Shown here one piece after another: positions 9,661 to 16,940 of a stretch of DNA of 64,000 nucleotides. Made by a program: the position numbers and the translations under genes. Below the pieces are notes generated by a model. The model worked only from the letters and a program-made list of their open reading frames with translations. It had not been told where the DNA came from and did no database searches. Source of the stretch: Bacteroidales bacterium. GTDB taxonomy: Bacteria; Bacteroidota; Bacteroidia; Bacteroidales; P3. The stretch lies in the NCBI GenBank assembly GCA_017960475.1, contig JAGCZH010000008.1, positions 29,485 through 93,484 on the forward strand, in the 5' to 3' direction. The first letter of the stretch is position 1, and each line of letters opens with the position of its first letter.

Positions 9661-10031
9661 AGTTAGATTATTTTTATAGAATATTTACTCAATTACAAAA
9701 CTCTGCAAATTTACAAAAAATCCTTGACATAAACATCGGCTTACAAAAATATTCATCAATATTTTTCTCGGTTATTCATAAATAGTCACAAAACCGCAGG
9801 CGCCTGAGAGCAACAAAAGAAATTGCCTGGTGACAAAATTTTCAGCGCTAAAATGCGTTATTTTGTACACGTTTAAAGATTAACGTGTAACGTTTAAAGA
9901 TTTTTCTCAACTCACAATCAATATTTTATATATAATTATCGTTTTACCTATTTTTTACGATATCTTAACGGCAAAAACAGTTCGCTCATCAAATTCGAGG
10001 ATCTACAGCCCTTTTCAAACCCTTCAACACC
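9661..10031. other. Divergent intergenic region rocD / ABC protein
   Basis: A 371-bp AT-rich gap between divergent genes. On the minus strand TAAATTTG (9713-9706) can serve rocD, though no TTTG is correctly spaced upstream. No convincing promoter for the ABC gene was seen and no gene-like frame is present. Confidence 0.5.
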
Positions 10032-11744
10032 TTGGACGAAGAAAACACAATATTAGAAGTCAGAGACCTGACAGTGACTTTCGACCATCGCACCGTCGTA
10101 GAGAAGGTGAACTATTCCCTTGCCAGTGGCAAGACTCTTGGCATTGTCGGTGAAAGTGGTTCCGGCAAGAGTGTCAGCACTCTGGCTCTCATGGGTCTGC
10201 TGCCAAAGAACGCCACTGTGAGCGGAAGCGCTATCTTAAGAAGGGATAACGGAGACCAGAAAAAAAAGAATGTCGAATTGTTGTCACTTGACGAAGAGGG
10301 CTTCCGAGACATTCGAGGCAACCTTATCTCCATGATTTTTCAAGAGCCCATGACATCGCTCAACCCCGTCCACCGTTGCGGCAAACAGGTAATGGAAATG
10401 CTGCAACAACACGAGAATGTCAGCGATGCGGAGGCTCGCAAGCGCACTCTTGAGCTCTTCGAAGAGGTTTTGCTTCCACGACCCGAGAAAATCTTCGACA
10501 GCTATCCTCATGAGATCAGTGGCGGACAAAAACAGCGTGTGATAATTGCCATGGCACTGATATGCAAGCCACAAGTGATTATCGCCGACGAACCCACAAC
10601 AGCCCTCGATGTCACCGTACAGAAAACCATACTTGACCTTTTGCGACAACTGCAGAAGCGCCACAACCTCTCCATCATCTTTATCACCCACGACCTCGGT
10701 GTGGTCGCCAACATTGCCGACGACATCGCAGTGATGTACCATGGTGAGATAGTGGAATACGGGCCTGCCAATAATATACTTCACAACCCTCAACATCCTT
10801 ACACCCGTGGGCTTCTGGCATGCCGCCCACCCCTCGAAGGACGTCCTGAACGGCTTCATACTGTATCCGACTTCCTGTCGGCTCAAGGCGAGCAACTCGC
10901 ACCTCCAACGCCGTCAACGCCGCAAAGGGAAAACAAAAAGGCCTCGCCTGACGACATCATCCTATCGGTTCGCAACCTCAACGTCGCCTTCCCGATAGAG
11001 AAAAACTTTTTCGGAAAAACAAAGAAGGTGCTTAATGCCGTCGACGACATCAATTTTGACGTCATGCGAGGCGAGACCCTTGGTCTCGTCGGCGAGTCAG
11101 GCTGTGGCAAAACGACTTTGGGCAGGGCCTTGCTGCGGCTTGTCGACAGCGCCTCTGGCAATGTCACCTTCAACGGTCAGCGCCTTGACACCCTCTCCAA
11201 ATCGGCGTTACGACAATTGCGTCCCAAGATGCAGATTATCTTCCAAGACCCCTACTCCTCGCTCAATCCACGTCTTACCATAGGCCAAGCTATCATGGAG
11301 CCGCTGGCAGTATATTCCAAAGGCACCAGCAATGCGTCACGCCGCGACAAGGTCATAGACCTTATGCAACGTGTAGGTCTCGAACCAGGATGGTTCGACA
11401 GATATCCCCATGAGTTTTCTGGAGGCCAACGTCAGCGTGTATGCATTGCACGCGCTTTGGTTCTCAATCCCGAACTGGTGATTTGCGACGAGTCGGTGTC
11501 GGCACTCGACGTCTCGGTGCAGGCTCAGGTTCTCAACTTGCTCAACGAGTTGAAAGCCGACTTCGGATATACATATATCTTTATCTCGCACGACCTATCG
11601 GTAGTGCACTTCATCTCTGACAGAATAATGGTTATGAGGTCTGGTAGAAAAATAGAACTTGCCGACGCCGACCAGCTTTTCAATAATCCTGAAAGCGATT
11701 ACACACGTCAACTTATCGACGCCATTCCCCGAATAGATCTCTAA
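10032..11744 (+). CDS. Oligopeptide/dipeptide ABC transporter, fused double ATP-binding protein
   Basis: A 570-residue protein with two complete ABC ATPases in one chain. Domain 1 has Walker A GESGSGKS (40-47), signature ISGGQKQR (161-168), Walker B VIIADEP and switch HD (219-220). Domain 2 has Walker A GESGCGKT (353-360), an FSGGQRQR signature, LVICDES and ISHDLSVVHF. The linker HPYTRGLLACRP is the oligopeptide-binding C-terminal motif typical of DppD/OppD, and the second half resembles DppF/OppF, so this is a DppD-DppF-type fusion as in GsiA/YejF. The permease and binding-protein genes are not in the window. The start is a TTG at 10032: no ATG occurs until residue 53, inside domain 1. Confidence 0.9.
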   Translation: MDEENTILEVRDLTVTFDHRTVVEKVNYSLASGKTLGIVGESGSGKSVSTLALMGLLPKNATVSGSAILRRDNGDQKKKNVELLSLDEEGFRDIRGNLISMIFQEPMTSLNPVHRCGKQVMEMLQQHENVSDAEARKRTLELFEEVLLPRPEKIFDSYPHEISGGQKQRVIIAMALICKPQVIIADEPTTALDVTVQKTILDLLRQLQKRHNLSIIFITHDLGVVANIADDIAVMYHGEIVEYGPANNILHNPQHPYTRGLLACRPPLEGRPERLHTVSDFLSAQGEQLAPPTPSTPQRENKKASPDDIILSVRNLNVAFPIEKNFFGKTKKVLNAVDDINFDVMRGETLGLVGESGCGKTTLGRALLRLVDSASGNVTFNGQRLDTLSKSALRQLRPKMQIIFQDPYSSLNPRLTIGQAIMEPLAVYSKGTSNASRRDKVIDLMQRVGLEPGWFDRYPHEFSGGQRQRVCIARALVLNPELVICDESVSALDVSVQAQVLNLLNELKADFGYTYIFISHDLSVVHFISDRIMVMRSGRKIELADADQLFNNPESDYTRQLIDAIPRIDL

Positions 11745-11753
11745 GACACGCCA

Positions 11754-12155
11754 TTAGCGGCGCTTGTTCATCATTTCCTTGGCCTCGATGGTCATGGTGG
11801 TATGTGGCACAGCGCGCAGACGTTCTTTCGGAATGAGCTTGCCTGTCACTTTGCAAATACCATAGGTCTTGTTCTCTATGCGGATAAGAGCAGCCTCGAG
11901 GTCTTTGATAAACTTCTGCTGACGGGCTGCCAATTTGGAATTCTCCTCTTTAGAAAGGACCGAACTGCCTTCCTCAAGGGTTTTGAAGGTTGGAGATGTA
12001 TCAGTAACGTCATTGCCGGCATTGGCCACGGCGGCATTCAAAAGATCAAGATTTTTCTTGGCTTCTTCTATTTTTTTCAGTATTAACTCCTTGAATTCCT
12101 GCAGTTCCTCAGAAGTATAATACTTCTTTTCTTCTGTTTTGTCGTGTGTTGCCAT
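11754..12155 (-). CDS. TraR/DksA-like protein with degenerate zinc finger
   Basis: A 133-residue protein with a long charged coiled-coil N-terminal half (about 14-95) and a C-terminal finger region GICKVTGKLIPKERLRAVPHTT (about 107-128). DksA proteins bind in the RNA polymerase secondary channel and work with ppGpp. The classical four-Cys zinc finger is reduced to a single Cys here (C-x-V-T-G, then V-P-H-T where C-x-x-C would be), so zinc binding in the usual way is unlikely. From memory, Bacteroidota homologues show the same loss, so this is probably the lineage form and not damage. The gene converges on the ABC gene with a 9-bp gap. A TAACTTTG box lies at 12203-12196 on the minus strand. 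Confidence 0.82.
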   Translation of the reverse strand: MATHDKTEEKKYYTSEELQEFKELILKKIEEAKKNLDLLNAAVANAGNDVTDTSPTFKTLEEGSSVLSKEENSKLAARQQKFIKDLEAALIRIENKTYGICKVTGKLIPKERLRAVPHTTMTIEAKEMMNKRR

Positions 12156-12439
12156 ATTCTCTTGGTGTTCGTTATTAACTCTAGTAACAACTTTGCAAAG
12201 TTACGTTAAAAAAATCGACTTTTGCAAGTTAACACAAAAAAAAATCCTATCATACGAAAAAACATGGCTTTAAAAAAAACAGACATGCTATTACAATGTC
12301 CATTTTTTGCCTTTTCGAAGTCTCTTTCGTGCAAAATAATCACCTTACAGTGAAAAAAGACTGCATCCTACAAAAGACACAATATGTCTCCACTTGTTGC
12401 GTTATAACACTAACAAATCCTGCGCCAACGTTTCCTCCA

Positions 12440-13099
12440 ATGAAAAACGCAATAATCGCCATATTTCTGTTTCTTTTTGCCGCCTCAGCCTCCGCCCAGT
12501 GGGACATTGACACGCTTGGATATACAAGACAATACAAATCAAAGTATCACATAGGGACTCCGTGGCACCCCGCTAATAATGAAGAGTTTTATCTTCATAC
12601 GGCCGGTGATAATTTTATCACTTGCAAGGGCGGCTACATTGCTAACTTCGCTATGCTTCCGCTAAAGGCTCGCAAATCAATCGCCTCAATGCGGTGCAAA
12701 AGCTCGGAAGTGTCTAAGGTTGTCTGCACTCAGGACGAGTATCACATCAGACCTTGGCCTGAAGAGGACCGAAAGGTCGCAAGTAGACATTGGTGGGTCG
12801 TTCTTGCCGACAGCACCTGTCTTTGTTTCGACAGGCACGGACGGTTCCAGATGGTTGAACATTATTATGACGGCTTGGGAGAACGATGGACTTCTATGAT
12901 TCCCGAGAAAGCTCTGTCGCATATAAAGCAGGAATGCACTGCAGAACAGAAATACCACATTCTTAGGATATCGGTGTCCGACAAGGGCTATCGTGTCTAT
13001 TATTGGATTGAAACACCTGGCTTAATAACCATAGGACTTCCACCATCTTATCTGTATGACCGGAACTGGAACGTCATCATTCACAGCCGACCAATATAA
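12440..13099 (+). CDS. Exported protein of unknown function
   Basis: I chose the ATG at 12440, giving 219 residues that open with a clear signal peptide (MKNAIIAIFLFLFAASASAQ); the frame is open upstream to 12296 but that part lacks any family look. The mature protein is rich in Tyr, Trp, His and Lys, has three Cys in CKGG, MRCKSSE and VCTQDEY, and contains no motif I recognise. It ends with a hydrophobic stretch near ITIGLPPSYLYDRNWNVI. A terminator follows immediately. Location is probably periplasmic; function unknown. Confidence 0.7.
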   Translation: MKNAIIAIFLFLFAASASAQWDIDTLGYTRQYKSKYHIGTPWHPANNEEFYLHTAGDNFITCKGGYIANFAMLPLKARKSIASMRCKSSEVSKVVCTQDEYHIRPWPEEDRKVASRHWWVVLADSTCLCFDRHGRFQMVEHYYDGLGERWTSMIPEKALSHIKQECTAEQKYHILRISVSDKGYRVYYWIETPGLITIGLPPSYLYDRNWNVIIHSRPI

Positions 13100-13104
13100 A
13101 AGAA

Positions 13105-13136
13105 AACGAGGGCATTAAGCCCTCGTTTGTTGTTTT
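13105..13136. terminator. Bidirectional terminator between exported protein and tRNA-Leu
   Basis: A 9-bp perfect stem AACGAGGGC / GCCCTCGTT with a 5-nt loop. T-rich sequence follows on the plus strand and A-rich sequence precedes it, so it can end the plus gene and the convergent tRNA-Leu. Confidence 0.85.
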
Positions 13137-13137
13137 G

Positions 13138-13219
13138 TGCGGATGGGGGGACTCGAACCCCCACTCCGTGAGGAACTAGATCCTAAGTCTAGCGCGGCTA
13201 CCAATTACGCCACATCCGC
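13138..13219 (-). tRNA. tRNA-Leu (anticodon TAG)
   Basis: On the minus strand the acceptor GCGGATG pairs with CATCCGC. The anticodon stem CTAGA/TCTAG holds loop CTTAGGA (anticodon TAG), and a long variable arm follows, as expected for a class II tRNA. The T-arm is GGGGG-TTCGAGT-CCCCC. The discriminator is A and CCA is not encoded. A TATTTTTG box at 13243-13236 on the minus strand is a good -7 promoter element 17 nt upstream. Confidence 0.95.
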
Positions 13220-13429
13220 CTCGAAAAACGAAATGCAAAAATACACAAAAAATCCAATTGCCAGACATCTTTATGAAAAAGAAAATATACCTCTCATATT
13301 ATCACCATATTACAAAAGTCGGAAAATAGAAGAAAAAGGCTGACGGCCATCTCTTTTACCTTCCTTAGACAATAAAAAAGCGACTTTTTAGTTATTGTTC
13401 GTGCAGTTTTCCTTCTGCGTTTTTTTGAT

Positions 13430-14701
13430 ATGAAACGACTATCTTTATTTATACTGACACTTTTTTTGGCGATACTGCCGCATGTCCAGGCCTCATACCT
13501 CCTCATCCCTATGGACGAGACCCAACGCAACCACCTGAAAGCCTACGGCATAGCCTACTACGCCCTTGAGCGTGAGGTTGAGGTGACATGGCTGCTCAAC
13601 TACCGCGGCGGTGCCTTTATGATGAAATACGCCGACGCCATTGAGCGCCAAGCCAAACTTCGTGGCGTCACCAGCGAGGTCATAGCCGACGGTCAGTCGA
13701 CAGCGATACTGTCGGAAATTGCCGACGCCTCTGTCAACATGGATGCCGTAAAACTGCAAAAAGCCCCCAAAATAGCGGTTTATTCACCCAAGACCAAGCT
13801 TCCCTGGGACGACGCCGTAACCCTTGTCATGACATACGCCGAGATACCTTACGATGTGGTGTACGACGAAGAGGTTATGGCCGGAGTGCTGCCCACATAC
13901 GATTGGCTGCACCTGCACCACGAGGACTTCACAGGACAATACGGAAAATTCTGGGGCAACTACCGCAACGCTCAATGGTATATCGAGGATGTCCGAGACC
14001 AAGAGGCGCGAGCACACAAACTCGGATTCTCGAAAGTGTCGCAACTCAAACTTGCCGTATGCCACAAGATACGCGACTTCGTCATGGGCGGAGGTTTCCT
14101 CTTCGCCATGTGCAGCGCCCCCGACAGCTACGACATAGCCCTGGCCGCCGAGAATGTGGACATCTGCGACGTGATGTTTGACGGCGACCCCATGCAGCCC
14201 AACGCCCAGCAGCTACTAGACTTCTCGAAATGTTTCGCCTTCAAAGACTTTAAAATAAGCACAAACCCGTCGGAATATGAGGTCTCGACCATAGACATCG
14301 ACGACCGTATACGCTCTCGGAAAATCAACGAGAAAAACGATTTCTTCACCCTCTTTGAATTCTCCGCCAAATGGGACTGGATTCCCACCATGCTGACTCA
14401 AAACCACACACGCATCATTCACGGTTTCATGGGTCAGACGACGGCATTCCGCCGCTCGACAGTGAAAAGCAGCGCTCTGATAATGGGCGAGAACAAAGAA
14501 CTCGACGAGGTGCGTTACCTGCACGGCGAATATGGCAAAGGAACATGGACCTTCCTCGGCGGCCACGACCCCGAGGACTACCGCCACTTTGTCGGCGACC
14601 CTCCCACAGACCTCTCACTCTATCCTAACTCGCCAGGGTATAGACTTATCTTGAACAACATACTCTTCCCTGCAGCAAAAAAAGAAAAACACAAAACCTA
14701 A
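13430..14701 (+). CDS. Exported conserved Bacteroidota protein (often named asparagine synthetase B, function unproven)
   Basis: A 423-residue protein with a signal peptide (1-21, ending VQA). The opening SYLLIPMDETQRNHLKAYGIAY and the VTWLLNYRGGAF block match a Bacteroidota family that databases, as far as I recall, label asparagine synthetase B. No glutaminase Cys2 or synthetase PP-loop is visible and the protein is exported, so I do not accept that function. The centre (about 200-225, VCHKIRDFVMGGGFLFAMCSAP) resembles the glutamine-amidotransferase-like/ThuA fold in periplasmic proteins, and a second copy-like GKGTWTFLGGHDPEDY follows near 375. The propeller gene downstream is 71 bp away on the same strand. 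Confidence 0.65.
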   Translation: MKRLSLFILTLFLAILPHVQASYLLIPMDETQRNHLKAYGIAYYALEREVEVTWLLNYRGGAFMMKYADAIERQAKLRGVTSEVIADGQSTAILSEIADASVNMDAVKLQKAPKIAVYSPKTKLPWDDAVTLVMTYAEIPYDVVYDEEVMAGVLPTYDWLHLHHEDFTGQYGKFWGNYRNAQWYIEDVRDQEARAHKLGFSKVSQLKLAVCHKIRDFVMGGGFLFAMCSAPDSYDIALAAENVDICDVMFDGDPMQPNAQQLLDFSKCFAFKDFKISTNPSEYEVSTIDIDDRIRSRKINEKNDFFTLFEFSAKWDWIPTMLTQNHTRIIHGFMGQTTAFRRSTVKSSALIMGENKELDEVRYLHGEYGKGTWTFLGGHDPEDYRHFVGDPPTDLSLYPNSPGYRLILNNILFPAAKKEKHKT

Positions 14702-14703
14702 TT

Positions 14704-14752
14704 ACTAGTCCAAATAGTCTGACTAGTAAAATTGCATGACTAGTGAGACTAG
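14704..14752. repeat. Three ACTAGT palindromes upstream of the propeller gene
   Basis: ACTAGT occurs at 14704-14709, 14722-14727 and 14739-14744, with a partial ACTAG at about 14748, all within 50 bp and ending about 20 nt before the ATG at 14773. The regular 17-18-nt spacing suggests a binding-site array or a recent short duplication. Confidence 0.4.
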
Positions 14753-14772
14753 AAAAAACCACCCCACACAAA

Positions 14773-16218
14773 ATGAAAAAAACTCTCCTACTCCATACCT
14801 TTTTTCTTTTCACCTTCTGTCTTTCATTCGCCCAGCAGAACTGGAGCCGCTTTACAATGCAGAACTCCGAGCTTGGCAACTCCATCCTCGCCATGACCAG
14901 CGACAACAAAAACGACAAATGGTTTGGCACTGAGCTGGGTATGGCCCGCCTCAAAGGCAAGACCTGGACCGATTTCTCTATGTTCAACGACAAACTCAAG
15001 GGTCAATATGTCAACTGCCTTACCGTCGATGACCGCAACGTGCTATGGATTGGCACCGACGACTATGGTGTCATCGAGTTCGACGGCTCTCGATGGACTG
15101 AGCATAAGGAGCAGATGAAAAAACTTCAGATGAAGTTTATTTCCAAGATTGCCATCGACCGCAACGATGTGAAATGGATTGGTGTGACCCTAGGCGGATT
15201 GGTGCGCTACGACGGTCGCGACTGGAAAAAATATACATCCTCCAATTCCGAGCTCTTGAGCGATTTCATTCTCTGCGTCGCCATCGACCGCCGCAACCGC
15301 AAATGGATAGGCACCAACGACGGTCTCTCCGTCTTCGACGACAACAAGTGGGTCTCCTACACCCGTCACAACTCCAAACTGCCACACAACATAGTCCCCG
15401 CCGTCATCATCGACAAAAACGACGTGAAATGGCTGGGCACACTTGGAGGCCTTGTGAAGATTGAGGGCGACAAATGGACTGTCTTCAACACCACCAACAG
15501 CGCCTTGCCCGACAACCAAGTCAACGACATAGCTTTCGACCCCTCTGGAGCTCTTTGGATTGTCACCGACAACGGTGCAGCCATCTTCGACGGCGTTGAC
15601 CGCTGGCATGTCTACAACAATAAAAACAGCGTGCTCCCTGCCGACAAACACCGCCGTGTGATGGTCGACAACCAAGGCAGCAAGTGGTTCGGCAGCGAAC
15701 TGAAAGGGCTCACCCGCCTCAACGCCCATCCCGTCATAGGACGTATCGTTGACGACAACGGCAAGGCTCTCAAAGGCATCACCCTCACCGACGGCACCAA
15801 CAACGCCGTCACCGACGACGAGGGCTTCTTTTATTTCGAGGTCGCTCATGGTGGCAGCATAACCATAAAACCCACTGACGAGATGCGCCAATTCGAGCCT
15901 GCAGAAATAAAACTCCAGCAAGTGACACAAGCCAAACTACACTGCGACATAGTAGCCTCGTCGGGCATGGTTGCCGAAGGCAAATCAAACGAAAAAGTGG
16001 TTGTAACCCCTTATCTTGACGAGGGATACATAACCATCTCTATGGAAAGCCCCGTGGCAGAAGTGGAATTCGTAAGCCCCAACGGCGACAGTGTTCGCAA
16101 ACTGCCTCAATATCGCAATGGTGCCAAGATAACGATAAGCAAGATGCCGCGCATGAACTATACTCTGTTCATACGCACCGAAAAAGGGGAAAAGAAACTA
16201 CTGTTCAACCTCAAATAG
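14773..16218 (+). CDS. Exported seven-bladed beta-propeller protein with regulatory-like domain and CTD-like tail
   Basis: With the ATG at 14773 the protein has 481 residues and a signal peptide ending SFAQ. Seven repeats follow, each with a D-x-x-[N/G]-x-x-W-[F/I/L]-G-T core and a W at its end (DDRNVLWIGTDDYGVIEFDG is a clear one). These are two-component-regulator propeller blades. A carboxypeptidase-regulatory-like sandwich comes next (IGRIVDDNGKALKGITLTDG), then a C-terminal region with VAEVEFVSPNGDSVRKLPQ and YTLFIRTEKGEKKLLFNLK. That tail has the layout of a T9SS sorting domain but lacks the usual NPxx start. No kinase part is present, so this is a stand-alone secreted propeller. An upstream GTG at 14743 is in frame but would spoil the signal peptide. 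Confidence 0.78.
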   Translation: MKKTLLLHTFFLFTFCLSFAQQNWSRFTMQNSELGNSILAMTSDNKNDKWFGTELGMARLKGKTWTDFSMFNDKLKGQYVNCLTVDDRNVLWIGTDDYGVIEFDGSRWTEHKEQMKKLQMKFISKIAIDRNDVKWIGVTLGGLVRYDGRDWKKYTSSNSELLSDFILCVAIDRRNRKWIGTNDGLSVFDDNKWVSYTRHNSKLPHNIVPAVIIDKNDVKWLGTLGGLVKIEGDKWTVFNTTNSALPDNQVNDIAFDPSGALWIVTDNGAAIFDGVDRWHVYNNKNSVLPADKHRRVMVDNQGSKWFGSELKGLTRLNAHPVIGRIVDDNGKALKGITLTDGTNNAVTDDEGFFYFEVAHGGSITIKPTDEMRQFEPAEIKLQQVTQAKLHCDIVASSGMVAEGKSNEKVVVTPYLDEGYITISMESPVAEVEFVSPNGDSVRKLPQYRNGAKITISKMPRMNYTLFIRTEKGEKKLLFNLK

Positions 16219-16237
16219 AGGTCCCCTCACATAAAAA

Positions 16238-16459
16238 TCACCGAGGAGCATTCTCGCACACGACACCGGAAAGTGGTTCGGCGACAGCCACAGTGTCCAG
16301 CTCGCTACATTTGCTGTGACTTTCTTTGTCCAGGACAATATCCTCATGGATGACTGTGACATATCCGTCGTAATAAGTTGTGCATTGGCAACGCTTGGTG
16401 CACGAGGAGACACCGAGCGCCAAAACAGCGGCAGAGAGAAAAAAAATGAGTTTTCTCAT
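16238..16459 (-). CDS. Small Cys-rich lipoprotein (paralogue 1)
   Basis: A 73-residue lipoprotein. I use the ATG at 16459, which gives MRKLIFFLSAAVLALGVSSC with a lipobox VSSC; the frame is open three codons further. After the lipidated Cys come K-R-C-Q-C, then two more Cys near the C-terminus (SKCSEL, VVCEN). It shares this Cys spacing and the signal-peptide style with the next gene upstream (16524-16724), so the two look like a tandem duplication. No function recognised. It is probably anchored in the inner or outer membrane facing the periplasm. Confidence 0.7.
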   Translation of the reverse strand: MRKLIFFLSAAVLALGVSSCTKRCQCTTYYDGYVTVIHEDIVLDKESHSKCSELDTVAVAEPLSGVVCENAPR

Positions 16460-16473
16460 TCGACACAATAAAG

Positions 16474-16506
16474 AAAAGCCGCCGACATTGTCAGCGGCCT
16501 TTTTTC
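16474..16506. terminator. Terminator between the two small lipoprotein genes
   Basis: Stem GCCGC / GCGGC continues through GAC/GTC around an ATT loop with one mismatch. A T-run lies to the right and an A-rich run to the left, so it can act on both strands. On the minus strand it separates the two paralogous lipoprotein genes. Confidence 0.75.
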
Positions 16507-16523
16507 TGTGAGTAGACTAATTA

Positions 16524-16724
16524 TTAGCTGCACTCTACAATACCGGAAATATTCAGGTCGGTGCATTTGTCAATCTGAACACCGTACTGTTTGAATTGCT
16601 CGTTCATTTCATCAAGGTCGTAGGTAACTTCGCCAGTAGGCATTTTGCAAGTGCATTTTTTGCTGCAGCTGCTGAAGCAAGCCACGGTAGCGATAACGGC
16701 AAGAGCCAAAACAATCTTCTTCAT
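16524..16724 (-). CDS. Small Cys-rich lipoprotein (paralogue 2)
   Basis: A 66-residue lipoprotein: signal peptide MKKIVLALAVIATVACFSSC with lipobox FSSC, then S-K-K-C-T-C, a short acidic middle (GEVTYDLDEMNEQF) and two C-terminal Cys (DKCTDL, VECS). Cys spacing matches the neighbour at 16238-16459 although the middle parts differ. Function unknown; the C-x3-C-x-C cluster could bind a metal or form disulfides. DsbD is divergently encoded next door, which would fit disulfide traffic in the periplasm but does not prove a link. Confidence 0.75.
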   Translation of the reverse strand: MKKIVLALAVIATVACFSSCSKKCTCKMPTGEVTYDLDEMNEQFKQYGVQIDKCTDLNISGIVECS

Positions 16725-16940
16725 TTTATTTTGTTGATTTAAATAGTTTTACGCCTACTCTATATGGTTTTCGGCAACCCCATAAACATTGCAAAAATAA
16801 CATTTTTTTCTAAATTAGTAAACGTTTCCCTATTTTTTTTACACCATATCTTTTTTTTTCTTCATTTTTTTTTAAAAAGTGTGTAATTTTGCAATCTTAT
16901 TTATAACATTCTCACAACACGTAATATATTGTATAACAAA

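Noticed and set aside
13430..14701. True asparagine synthetase
   Set aside because: There is a signal peptide and no N-terminal nucleophile Cys or ATP-pyrophosphatase loop.
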